Made by a program: the position numbers and the translations under genes. The notes under the pieces were generated by a model, which ran no database searches, was not told the DNA's origin, and was given only the letters and a program-made list of their open reading frames with translations. From Verrucomicrobiaceae bacterium (lineage in GTDB: Bacteria; Verrucomicrobiota; Verrucomicrobiia; Verrucomicrobiales; Verrucomicrobiaceae), in NCBI GenBank assembly GCA_027490195.1, contig JAIXYN010000059.1:62001-126000 (forward strand): a stretch of DNA of 64,000 nt, written 5' to 3'. Below, piece after piece: positions 1 through 8,391 of the stretch (the stretch's first letter is position 1; every line of letters begins with the position of its first letter).

Positions 1-449
1 ATCGACTCCAGATGCGCATACATGGTCTGGACAACAGGACCGAGTTCGTCTCCTTCCGGCAGGCGATGGGCGATCAGGATCATTTTGCCCCATCCTGGCC
101 CAGGGCTACCGGCATACACCACGCGCCCGGCTCCTGCCGCGTAAACTGCATCGCCGAGATCGGAGTTTCCGCCGCCGATGCCGTTCAAATCGTCGCCGAG
201 GTGCCGCGAGATGCGAAAAGGCCGCGCATTGTAGGTGAATGCGCCGTGCTCAGACCCCATAGGCATGTCAAACCGGGTAGCGAGAGGCAGGGTCGCAACT
301 TCAAGAGGAGTCAGCCGCACGAAAGCCGGATCGAGCGGCGGGAATCCGAGGGAGGGCGAGGTCCCAAACCGCAGCCAGATCATGCGGATGACCACCGCCG
401 TGAGGGCGAGGGTCAAAAGCACGCGCATGATCCGCACCAGTGTCTGCAT
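1..449 (-). CDS. M23 family metallopeptidase, partial (C-terminus cut by window edge)
   Basis: Translating the minus strand from ATG 449 gives an open frame that leaves the window at base 1. The first 25 residues form a membrane anchor or uncleaved signal (MQTLVRIMRVLLTLALTAVV). About 60 residues later comes HLGDDLNGIGGGNSDLGD, then DAVYAAGAGRVVYAG, and close to the edge MYAHLES. HxxxD, the beta-strand that follows and YAHL are the usual order in LytM/M23 zinc endopeptidases, which cut peptidoglycan cross-links or act as activators in the periplasm. The last HxH zinc ligands would lie beyond the edge. The gene is divergent from the DUF362 gene, and its ATG overlaps an ATG of that frame. Confidence 0.75.
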   Translation of the reverse strand, partial: MQTLVRIMRVLLTLALTAVVIRMIWLRFGTSPSLGFPPLDPAFVRLTPLEVATLPLATRFDMPMGSEHGAFTYNARPFRISRHLGDDLNGIGGGNSDLGDAVYAAGAGRVVYAGSPGPGWGKMILIAHRLPEGDELGPVVQTMYAHLES

Positions 450-516
450 GAGGGAGATTCGATGGTTGCGGGAGCGTTGCAAAGGGAACGTGCCGCCCTT
501 AAATAGCCGCATTCCT

Positions 517-1935
517 GTGAACACGCTCTCCCCTTCCTCGTTCGGCGCCCCCAAAGTCTCTGTCTTCAGCGGCAAAGCCAGCTATGACGATGCCGATGCG
601 CTGCGGCAGCAGATTGAGGATGCGATCAATGCATTGGAACTTGCGGCAGACTTCATCACTCCTGGCGACCGCGTCGTCATCAAGCCGAACTGGGTCAAGG
701 AGCACAATGCCAGCAAGCCGGAGGATGAAGGTGGCTGGCTCACCATCATCACTCATCCCGCAGTCGTGCGCGAAGTCGCCCGCTGGGCCGCGAAAAAGCT
801 TCAAGGCCATGGTTCGGTGACGCTTTGTGATGCGCCGCAGAGTGATTCGTCCTTTGCCACGATCCGCCGACTGCACCGGCTGGATGATCTCATCACTGAT
901 CTCACGAAGGAGTTTCCGGGGGTCGCGTTTCTGCTGTTCGACATGCGGTGTGAAGAGTGGACCATTGATGACGGGGTCACCATCGCCAAACGCGAACTGC
1001 CGAGTGATCCGTCTGGGTCTGTGGACATTCATCTGGATGCGGACAGCGAATTCCTTGGGCATCCCGGCCTAGGCAAGCTGTATGGAGCGTCGTTTGATTT
1101 CGCCACAACGAACAGGCAGCACACGGACCCTCATCATGAGTACCGAATCTGCCGCACGCCGATGAATGCGGATGTGCTGATCAATGTGCCAAAGCTCAAG
1201 ACGCACAAGAAAGTGGGGCTCACCGTGGCGCTGAAAAATCTGGTAGGCACCACGCCGCGCACCAACTGGCTGCCGCGCCATACGGAGGGCACGCCTGCGG
1301 AGGGTGGCGACCAGTTTGCTGAATCCACCGCCAAGCGCGCGCTCGAAGGCACGCTGATGCGCACCGCCAAAAAGATCCTCTTCGGGCGGTTTTTCCTCTC
1401 CAAGCTTTTCGTGCCACTGAAGAAGCTGGGGCGTGTCATCTTCGGAGACACCAAGGAAGTCGTGCGCTCTGGCAACTGGCACGGCAATAACACCGCGTGG
1501 CGCATGATCCTGGATCTGCACAAGTGCTTCTTCTATTTTGACGGACGCGGGGTGCGACGCGACAAACCGCTGCGCTACCTGACGATTGTCGATGGCATCA
1601 TTGGTGGCGATGGTGACGGCCCGATGTCATGCGATCCTGTGGCCAGTGGAGTCATCCTCGCGGGAACACATCCCGTGGCAGTGGATTGTGTCAGCGCGCA
1701 GCTCATGGGGCTTAATTGGAAAAAGACTCGGCTGCTTAATGACGCATTCGCCATTGAGCGACTGCCCATCACGGGCTTTGGGCCTGCGGATATCACCGTC
1801 GCATCCAACAAATCGGAATGGACTGGGCCGTTTGAGCAGATGAAGGAGTGTTTCGAGTTTCAATGCCACTTTGGCTGGGCCGGGCATCTGGAGAGTGATG
1901 AGCGACTGGCGAAGATGGGGAAGTCAGCGGTCTGA
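517..1935 (+). CDS. DUF362 domain-containing protein
   Basis: The frame is open from 235, but similarity to DUF362 proteins begins at KVSVFSGKASYDD near 550. I therefore place the start at GTG 517 (472 aa). ATG 448 is the alternative, but it would overlap the divergent peptidase start. Typical DUF362 stretches are VVIKPNWVKEHN, DVLINVPKLKTHKKVGLTVALKNLVG and YLTIVDGIIGGDGDGPMS. No CxxC iron-sulfur motifs are visible, unlike the ferredoxin-fused members. The biochemical role of the family is not established. The last 12 bases overlap the convergent ParE-like toxin gene. Confidence 0.8.
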   Translation: MNTLSPSSFGAPKVSVFSGKASYDDADALRQQIEDAINALELAADFITPGDRVVIKPNWVKEHNASKPEDEGGWLTIITHPAVVREVARWAAKKLQGHGSVTLCDAPQSDSSFATIRRLHRLDDLITDLTKEFPGVAFLLFDMRCEEWTIDDGVTIAKRELPSDPSGSVDIHLDADSEFLGHPGLGKLYGASFDFATTNRQHTDPHHEYRICRTPMNADVLINVPKLKTHKKVGLTVALKNLVGTTPRTNWLPRHTEGTPAEGGDQFAESTAKRALEGTLMRTAKKILFGRFFLSKLFVPLKKLGRVIFGDTKEVVRSGNWHGNNTAWRMILDLHKCFFYFDGRGVRRDKPLRYLTIVDGIIGGDGDGPMSCDPVASGVILAGTHPVAVDCVSAQLMGLNWKKTRLLNDAFAIERLPITGFGPADITVASNKSEWTGPFEQMKECFEFQCHFGWAGHLESDERLAKMGKSAV

Positions 1936-2232
1936 TCCCGAACGTTGCTTCCAGAAATCGGGATGCTGGCTGGCATGTGCTACTGCTGCGATGATGATTC
2001 GATGACCTCGAATAAAATAGGCGACGTCATAAGGGAAGCCTTTCAAGTTCACCCGCCTGAAGCCTCCTTTCCGCTCATTCCAATGCAGCGGTGAGCGGGC
2101 AATCGCCGCACAGGCGTTTTCCACCAGTTGGCGGAAGCGAAAGCCAAGATCGGAATCGCAGGATTGGTAGTAGAAAGTGGCCTCTTCCACCTCGCGAAAC
2201 GCTTCGGGGAGAAACTCGAAGTCGCCATTCAT
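1924..2232 (-). CDS. ParE/RelE-family toxin
   Basis: This is a 102-residue protein with the usual ParE layout: FLPEAFREVEEATFYYQ at the N-terminus, a helix ending LVENACAAIARSP, then RRVNLKGFPYDVAYFIRGHRIIIAAVAHASQHPDFW. The core strands and the final helix (HxxRxPxxW-like, here HASQHPDFW) match the RelE/ParE superfamily. ParE members poison DNA gyrase and RelE members cleave ribosome-bound mRNA; the sequence alone does not tell which applies here. Its ATG overlaps the antitoxin stop by 4 bases (ATGA), so the two are translationally coupled. It overlaps the convergent DUF362 gene by 12 bases. Confidence 0.85.
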   Translation of the reverse strand: MNGDFEFLPEAFREVEEATFYYQSCDSDLGFRFRQLVENACAAIARSPLHWNERKGGFRRVNLKGFPYDVAYFIRGHRIIIAAVAHASQHPDFWKQRSGSDR

Positions 2233-2465
2233 CGGCCAGGAGCTATAACGGCAAGGCGGGCAAAAACCTCCGAAGCAGGAACCGTCTGGGAAAACCCAGC
2301 ATCAAAGCGATGAATGCGCTGTCCGATTTCCTCCTCCCATGCCGCCTCCGATTCTTCTTCACCGTTTGGCTCCACACTGACAAGCAACTGCCGCGCAAGT
2401 ATCAGACGCTCATCACGACTGAGCACCAGCGCATCTTTGGCAACAGCATCAAGTTTGGCAGGCAT
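2229..2465 (-). CDS. Antitoxin of the putative addiction module component family (TIGR02574-like)
   Basis: This 78-residue acidic protein has the family pattern LSRDERLILARQLLVSV, then a run of acids, AAWEEEIGQRIHRFDAG, and a C-terminal SEVFARL. Such proteins pair with ParE/RelE toxins, binding and neutralising them. It lies directly upstream of the toxin gene with a 4-base overlap, the normal order for these modules. No clear operator palindrome is visible in the short gap towards purD. Confidence 0.8.
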   Translation of the reverse strand: MPAKLDAVAKDALVLSRDERLILARQLLVSVEPNGEEESEAAWEEEIGQRIHRFDAGFSQTVPASEVFARLAVIAPGR

Positions 2466-2511
2466 AGCTGAATGTTAATCAAAACGGTCCGTTTTGTCGA
2501 ATTCAAATGCC

Positions 2512-3762
2512 TCATTCAAAGTGCATCTTCCCGATGTCCGAACGGCGCTGCAGGCCGTCAAAGGTGATCTTGGTGCTCTCGGCGTAGGCTTTCTCCCGGG
2601 CTTCGACACGTGTGCCCCCCTGCGCCACGACGGCGAGCACACGTCCGCCGTTGGTTTCAAACTGGCCAGCGGTGTTCCTTTTCGTGCCACAGTGATAAAC
2701 GCGAGCGCCACTAACAGATTCCAGACCGGAGATGACATCCCCATTGCGCGATGAGGCGGGATAACCGGCGCTGGCGCTGATGAGGCAGATGCTCCAACCG
2801 GGCTCGAAGCGGATGAGTTCGGGCTTGAGGTTTCCTTTGGCGGCCTCGAACGCATAGGTGGCAAAATCACCGCGCAGCATGGGGAGCACGGCTTCGGCTT
2901 CAGGGTCGCCGAAACGGCAGTTGTACTCGATCACCTTCGGGCCATTGGGGGTAAGCATGAGACCGAAATAGAGGAAGCCGCGGTATTTGAGGCCGTCTTT
3001 CAAGATGCCCTGCACGGTGGGCTGTACGATCTCGCGCTCGATGCGCTGCATGAGTGCAGGGTCTGCGAGCTCAAGAGAGGCGACTGCACCCATGCCACCG
3101 GTGTTCGGCCCTTGGTCATTGTCGCGGATGCGCTTGTAATCACGCGCGGGCATGAGGATCTGGTATTTGTCATCGCACACGGAGGCAAAGATGGAGATTT
3201 CGGGGCCGGTGAGGCATTTTTCCACGAGGAGATCGCCGGTGCCGAAGCAGCGCTTTTCCATGACGTCATCGACGAAGGCTTCGGCTTCATCTTGCGCGGT
3301 GCAAACGGCGACACCTTTGCCGGCAGCGAGGCCATCGAATTTCAGCACGATGGGGAGCTCTGTGAGGGCAGCCTTGGCTTCGGCTGCGGTGGTGCAGATG
3401 GTGAAATCTGCGGTGGGGATGCCGTGGCGTTTGAGGAATTTTTTGGCGAAGGTCTTGGAGGCCTCAAGCTGTGCGATCTCTTTCCGGGGGCCCCAGCACG
3501 GGATGCCAGCTTCGGCACATAGATTGGACAGGCCGCTGTCTTTGACGAGGAGGGCTTCTTCACCGGCCATGCAGAGATCGATGCTGTTCTGCTGCATCCA
3601 TGTGATCAGTTCTGGAAGACCGGAAACATCCACGCGAGTGGCGAGGGTGGCGATGGCATCGCTGCCTGGATAGGCAAAGAGTTCGTGCTTTTGCGGGGAT
3701 TCGCTGAGTGCGGTGATGAGCGCGTGTTCACGACCGCCTTTGCCAGTAACGAGGATTTTCAT
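2512..3762 (-). CDS. purD: Phosphoribosylamine-glycine ligase (GARS)
   Basis: This 416-residue protein is of normal length for PurD. It begins MKILVTGKGGREHALI, followed by the ATP-grasp parts: LKFDGLAAGKGVAVC near residues 140-155, LVEKCLTGPEISIFA near 199-213, NTGGMGAV, and EYNCRFGDPEAEAVLP near 280. It makes glycinamide ribonucleotide from phosphoribosylamine, glycine and ATP, the second step of purine synthesis, in the cytosol. It stands alone, without other pur genes in the window. The start is ATG 3762, just outside a structured intergenic repeat. Confidence 0.97.
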   Translation of the reverse strand: MKILVTGKGGREHALITALSESPQKHELFAYPGSDAIATLATRVDVSGLPELITWMQQNSIDLCMAGEEALLVKDSGLSNLCAEAGIPCWGPRKEIAQLEASKTFAKKFLKRHGIPTADFTICTTAAEAKAALTELPIVLKFDGLAAGKGVAVCTAQDEAEAFVDDVMEKRCFGTGDLLVEKCLTGPEISIFASVCDDKYQILMPARDYKRIRDNDQGPNTGGMGAVASLELADPALMQRIEREIVQPTVQGILKDGLKYRGFLYFGLMLTPNGPKVIEYNCRFGDPEAEAVLPMLRGDFATYAFEAAKGNLKPELIRFEPGWSICLISASAGYPASSRNGDVISGLESVSGARVYHCGTKRNTAGQFETNGGRVLAVVAQGGTRVEAREKAYAESTKITFDGLQRRSDIGKMHFE

Positions 3763-3771
3763 GGGGGGTGT

Positions 3772-3826
3772 TTCTTAGCGCGGCCTGTGGTCCGCGCAAG
3801 CCTGCACGAAAGGCAGGTTCTAAGAA
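3772..3826. repeat. REP-like element with an outer stem and two inner hairpins
   Basis: An outer 7-bp inverted repeat (TTCTTAG at 3772-3778, CTAAGAA at 3820-3826) encloses two stem-loops. The first is GCGCGG 3778-3783 with CCGCGC 3792-3797. The second is CCTGC 3801-3805 with GCAGG 3813-3817. The result folds as a three-way junction. It sits between the divergent purD and DUF1549 genes. I found no second copy in this window, so calling it an interspersed repeat is inference from the structure. Confidence 0.4.
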
Positions 3827-3853
3827 CTCGCGTGTCCAACCGTTGCAGGCAGT

Positions 3854-5368
3854 ATGAAATGCTGCCTGCTGCCCTGCGTCCTCCTGCTGTCCTGCACACC
3901 TGAGAATGAAGCCAGACAGACTGCTTCCCAGCCAGCAGCCATCGATCCGGTCCAGCAAGCCACAGCACGCGTGGATACGGCACTGATGCATGACTACGAA
4001 CTGGCGCTCACCAACATGAGGAAGGCGAATTTTGCACCTCTCCTGCTCATGGCTGACGACACGACCTTCCTGCGGCGTGCGTGCATTGACCTTGCTGGAA
4101 GGCTGCCACGACCGGATGAGGTGCGCGCTTTCGTTTCGGACCCAACACCCGAGAAACGCGCCAAACTCACCGATTCCCTCACCCGCGAGCCGGGAGGAGC
4201 TGAGGTGCGCTTCCGCATGCTGGCTGAAGCTTTTCGCGTCACTGACGAGGATCCGGAAACGATATCGTGGCTTCGGCAGGCCGCTGCCGATGACCGGCCG
4301 TATGCCGAAATCATCTCGGGCATGATCGGTACAGGCAGGGTGAGCCGCCGCGATGGTGGCGATGCCATGCGCACAGGTGTAGAGACGGCTTACAGCGTGC
4401 TGGGACTAGACACCCGCTGCGCCATGTGCCACGACCACCCATTCAGTGAACGTACAGAAATGGAGTGCTATGCATTCGCCGCCTGCTTTGCGGGAAAAGG
4501 TGAGGTGCGATTGCCTCATGACTACAAATACCCGAATGGGAAACCCGGCGACGTGGTGCAGCCCGCCCTGCTCCGCATCGACAGAGCCTGGAGGCCGTTC
4601 ATTCAGGATAATGAAGACAAACTCACGCAGGTGGCCAAATGGCTCACGAACGAGGAGCCCACCAAACGCTTCGCGCTGGTCGCAGTGATGCGGGTGTGGA
4701 GCGGGCTGTTCGGCATGCCGGAGCAGATCATCAACAACACCGTAGGTGGAGTGGATGACGAACCAAGCTGGAACGAAACTCATGGGAACTGTTTCACCAG
4801 GTCTCAACGACGAGCCGCCACTTGGATCGACATGAACATCAACAGGCCGGGAGATTTTTCGCAGGCTCCCAAGGTGCTCATCGAGGAGTTCCTGCGCTGC
4901 GGCTGTCGCATTGGCGAATTTCAGCGCCTTCTAGCACGTACGAATGCCTACCAGCGCTCAGGCATCAATTACAATACGGATTGGCAGGACTGCCAACTCG
5001 CGCCTGCACCGCACATTCGCAGACTTCCCACTGAGGTCATCTGGAAAGCATTGACTGATGAAACTGATATCCAACTGCCGCAGATCCCGCAACCCGGGCA
5101 CCCGCTGCGCATGCTGGGCCGTGGCACGCGAGAGTGGACGGATGAAAGTCGGACACCGCTCTCGCATGAACTGGTGCGCTTCATGATGAATGACAAGCTC
5201 ATTGATCAAGCAACTGCGAAGGCGGGAGATGCCGAGGGGATGTTTCTGGCACTGCTGGGGCGTGAGCCCACCGAAAACGAACGGGCAGCGATCCTGCGCA
5301 CAGCAGCGACGGACGGAGATGTGGCGTGGGCGCTGCTGAACACGAAGGAATTCATGTTCAGGCCGTGA
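3854..5368 (+). CDS. DUF1549/DUF1553 domain lipoprotein
   Basis: The product has 504 residues and starts with a short lipoprotein signal; MKCCLLPCVLLLSC ends in a lipobox cysteine near residue 14. DUF1549 occupies roughly residues 50-240 and contains FLRRACIDLAGRLP and the CxxCH motif CAMCHDHPF. The DUF1553-like part follows, with RTPLSHELVRFMMND and the typical end ALLNTKEFMFRP. Such proteins are abundant in Planctomycetes and Verrucomicrobia and are often paired with DUF1501 proteins, but none is adjacent here. CxxCH could bind heme c. The stop TGA abuts the stop of the convergent peptidase gene (TGATCA). Confidence 0.85.
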   Translation: MKCCLLPCVLLLSCTPENEARQTASQPAAIDPVQQATARVDTALMHDYELALTNMRKANFAPLLLMADDTTFLRRACIDLAGRLPRPDEVRAFVSDPTPEKRAKLTDSLTREPGGAEVRFRMLAEAFRVTDEDPETISWLRQAAADDRPYAEIISGMIGTGRVSRRDGGDAMRTGVETAYSVLGLDTRCAMCHDHPFSERTEMECYAFAACFAGKGEVRLPHDYKYPNGKPGDVVQPALLRIDRAWRPFIQDNEDKLTQVAKWLTNEEPTKRFALVAVMRVWSGLFGMPEQIINNTVGGVDDEPSWNETHGNCFTRSQRRAATWIDMNINRPGDFSQAPKVLIEEFLRCGCRIGEFQRLLARTNAYQRSGINYNTDWQDCQLAPAPHIRRLPTEVIWKALTDETDIQLPQIPQPGHPLRMLGRGTREWTDESRTPLSHELVRFMMNDKLIDQATAKAGDAEGMFLALLGREPTENERAAILRTAATDGDVAWALLNTKEFMFRP

Positions 5369-8290
5369 TCAATCGCGCGAGCCGGGCATGATCTTCATCT
5401 CAACAGCTTTGCCTTCGCGCTGGACGGTGATGGTGGTTTCCTTGCCGATCTTGAGATCGCCCATGACGTAGGTGTAGTCGTAGATGTTGGTGATGTCCTT
5501 GCCGCCGAGTTTGATGATGATGTCGCCGGCTTTGACGCCTGCTTTTGCGGCTGGGCCGATGGGGGAGACGCCGCTGAGTTTGACGCCTTTGATGTCGCCC
5601 TGGGCGTAGTCGGGGATGGTGCCGAGGTAGGCGCGGAGGCCGGTGCGTACGCCCTGGTTTTTCGGAGCCTCCATGGCGATGTACTCGGGGGCGGGATCGG
5701 TGGTGGCGATGCCGCGGGCGATGAGGCCCATGAGCTTGGCGGTCTTGGCGGCATTGACGTAGTCGATCTTGTCTGCGGTATCGCTGGGCATGTGGTAGTC
5801 GGCGTGGGAGCCGGTGAAGGCGTTCAGGGTGGGGATGCCCTTCAAATAAAACGCGGTGCTGTCGGTGGGCAGGTGGGCGTCATTTTGCGTGGTGATGGGC
5901 AGACCGATGGGGGCGTTGCGCTTTTCGATTTCCTTCGCCCACAGCGAGCTGCTGCCGAGGCCCTGCAGCACGAGCGTCTTCTGAAAGCGGCCGATCATGT
6001 CCATGTTCAGGCAGGCGGCGAACATGCCGGTGAGTTTTGCGTTGGTGTCGCCCTTGATCATTTTAGCGTAGGCTTCGACGAAGTGATTGCTGCCAAGCAG
6101 GCCGAGTTCTTCACCGCTCCAGGCGGCGAAGATGATGTCGCGCTTGAGGGTGAGCTTGCCCTGCTTTTTCAAGTCGGCCAGCCACTGGGCGATTTCGAGC
6201 ACACCGGAAGTGCCAGAGGCGTTGTCATCGGCGCCGTGATGGATCTTGTTCACTTCATCGCCTTTGGCACGTGAGTTTGAGCCACCGCTGCTGCCGAGGT
6301 GATCCACATGTGCGCAGACGATGAGCGGGGCGACATGGGGATCGGGCTTGTCGCTGTAAGGCAGCACGCCGAGGACGTTGCGGCCTTTTTTCTTCTCCTG
6401 CTGGATGACGATGTTTGCGGCGAGGGTGAGTCCTTTGCAGTCGATGCCGCCCATGAGGTCACCGTTGTCGAGCTTGTCCTGAAGTTCCTTGAGGTTCTTG
6501 CCGGCGCTGGCGAGCAACTTGTCGCCCACGGCATCGGTGATGCTGATGGCGGCGATGCCGCTGGTGGCGAGGGAGGCATCAAATGAAAGCGGGGCAAGTT
6601 GCTGCACGACTTTGCTGTTCGGACCGCTGACAACGATCAAACCACGCGCGCCTTTCTGGCGTGCGGTGAGCGCTTTGTAGCGCAGGCTGGCGTAACGGCT
6701 GAGATCGTTGCGGCGGTCCTGCGTGATGCCTTCGGGAAGGTAGCGGAAGACGAGCACCCATTTGTCCTTCACATCGAGGTGAGCGTAGCTGCTGTAGGTT
6801 TCGATCTTCTTGCCGTCAGTGCCGGTGGCTTCGTCGGGTGTTTCGATACCGTAACCTGCGAAGACGATGCCGGCGGCTTTGACTTCGCCGTTTTGAGAGA
6901 AGGACAGAGGTTTCCAGTCCACATCGACCTTCCATTCGCTGCCCTTGAGCTTCAGTTCGTTCCCTTCACCGAGAGCGACACCGGCGGTAAAGTCGAAGTT
7001 GTCGAAGTAGGTGTCCTCATCGCCGAAGGGTGAGAGGCCGATTTTTTGGAAGACGTCCGCAACATATTGGGTAGCGAGCTTTTCACCTTCGGTGCCGGTG
7101 AGGCGACCGCCGAGGGCATCGCTGGCGAGGTAGGTGACCTGCTGCTGCATGTCTTCCGGGCGGATCTCTGCGGCGGTGGCGGAGAAGTCGGGCTCTGGAG
7201 TCTTCGACACAGCCACATTCGGATCGGTCTTGAGGCCGAGTGCCGTGAGCGCGTGATCGTGATTCCAGTCTGCGAGGTAAATCTGCGAAGCTCCCCCTGC
7301 CCCGCGGCCGCTGGTCCAGGAGAGTTTTTTGCCATCCGGCGAGAAGACCGGCAGGCCATCGAAACCGTCCGTGGTGGTCACGCGTACCGGGTCGTGTTTG
7401 CCTGCGGCATCGACGATGTAGAGTTCGAAATTGGCGAAGCCGTTGATATTGGTGGTGAAGATGAGGTACTCGCCGCTGGGATGGAAATAGGGCGCCCAAC
7501 TCATCGCGCTGAGCTTGGTGACGGGCTTTTGGTCACTGCCGTCGGCGTTCATGGTCCAGACTTCGGCCACATCGCCCTTAGGCGTGAAGCGGCGCCAGCA
7601 GATGCGTTTGCCATCAGCACTGAAGAAGGGGCCGCCATCGTAGCCGGGGGCTTCGGTGAGGCGCTTCACGTTTGAGCCGTCGGCATCGGCGGTGTAGATC
7701 TCCATGAAGTACTGCTTGTCGATCTTGAGACGCTCCTCATCCTCCTCGCTGAGCTTCGTTTCGTAGGCCTGACGATTGCTGGCGAAGACCATCTTTTTAC
7801 CATCGGGCGAATAGCCACCCTCGGCATCGTAACCGCGGGTTTGGGTGAGGTTTTTGAGCGACTTGTCCACGAGGGAGTATTCCCAGATGTCGTAGTGTTC
7901 ATCGTAGTCCCAGGAGTAGCGGCGCACCTTGGCATTTTTTCGCTCCTCGTACTCAGCGGCCTGCAGCTTTTTCGAGTCGGGGTCGGTGTGGGTGGAGGCA
8001 AAGAGAACGCGTTTTCCGTCGGGATGGATCCAAGCGCAGGTCGTCTTGCCCATGCCGGGGGAGATGCGCTCCTGATCGCCCGTTTCCAGGTCCATCAGGT
8101 AGATTTGGTAAAATGGGTTTCCCTCTTCGCGCTCGGACTGGAAGATCATCTTCTTGCCATAGGCAGAGAAGTAGCCCTCCCCCGAGCGTTTGCCCTCGAA
8201 GGTGAGCTGGCGGGGAGCCGTGATGAAATCCGCCTCGGTCTGGGCGAAGACGGTGGTGGTAGCCAGGGCTAGAAAGAAAAGGGGGCGCAT
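5369..8290 (-). CDS. Secreted multidomain peptidase: TolB-like propeller, PA-type insert, M28 domain, PDZ
   Basis: I chose ATG 8290 because a signal peptide follows at once (MRPLFFLALATTTVFAQ); this gives 973 residues. Residues about 30-400 carry WD40/TolB-like repeats (SPDGKKMVFAS, FSADGKRI, HPSGEYLIFTT). A PA-like segment starts near 475 (GIVFAGYGIETPD). The M28 aminopeptidase domain keeps its di-zinc ligands: AHVDHLG near 660, HGADDNASG near 683, WSGEELGLLGS near 725, NMDMIGR near 764 and ADYHMPSDT near 831. A PDZ domain follows at about 895-965 (GPAAKAGVKAGDIIIKLGG). It is probably a periplasmic or surface exopeptidase. The open frame upstream of 8290 adds no recognisable sequence. Confidence 0.9.
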   Translation of the reverse strand: MRPLFFLALATTTVFAQTEADFITAPRQLTFEGKRSGEGYFSAYGKKMIFQSEREEGNPFYQIYLMDLETGDQERISPGMGKTTCAWIHPDGKRVLFASTHTDPDSKKLQAAEYEERKNAKVRRYSWDYDEHYDIWEYSLVDKSLKNLTQTRGYDAEGGYSPDGKKMVFASNRQAYETKLSEEDEERLKIDKQYFMEIYTADADGSNVKRLTEAPGYDGGPFFSADGKRICWRRFTPKGDVAEVWTMNADGSDQKPVTKLSAMSWAPYFHPSGEYLIFTTNINGFANFELYIVDAAGKHDPVRVTTTDGFDGLPVFSPDGKKLSWTSGRGAGGASQIYLADWNHDHALTALGLKTDPNVAVSKTPEPDFSATAAEIRPEDMQQQVTYLASDALGGRLTGTEGEKLATQYVADVFQKIGLSPFGDEDTYFDNFDFTAGVALGEGNELKLKGSEWKVDVDWKPLSFSQNGEVKAAGIVFAGYGIETPDEATGTDGKKIETYSSYAHLDVKDKWVLVFRYLPEGITQDRRNDLSRYASLRYKALTARQKGARGLIVVSGPNSKVVQQLAPLSFDASLATSGIAAISITDAVGDKLLASAGKNLKELQDKLDNGDLMGGIDCKGLTLAANIVIQQEKKKGRNVLGVLPYSDKPDPHVAPLIVCAHVDHLGSSGGSNSRAKGDEVNKIHHGADDNASGTSGVLEIAQWLADLKKQGKLTLKRDIIFAAWSGEELGLLGSNHFVEAYAKMIKGDTNAKLTGMFAACLNMDMIGRFQKTLVLQGLGSSSLWAKEIEKRNAPIGLPITTQNDAHLPTDSTAFYLKGIPTLNAFTGSHADYHMPSDTADKIDYVNAAKTAKLMGLIARGIATTDPAPEYIAMEAPKNQGVRTGLRAYLGTIPDYAQGDIKGVKLSGVSPIGPAAKAGVKAGDIIIKLGGKDITNIYDYTYVMGDLKIGKETTITVQREGKAVEMKIMPGSRD

Positions 8291-8391
8291 GATGAAGTGA
8301 ATACGGCGGCAACTGGTGAATCTAGACATCTGAACAACAGTCACGAGATTCAAGCTTGAAAAAAAAGCTTCTTTCAGGCCATGCTGCAAAG

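Noticed and set aside
235-516. N-terminal extension of the DUF362 frame
   Set aside because: It is antisense to the M23 peptidase gene, basic and unlike the family; similarity begins near 550.
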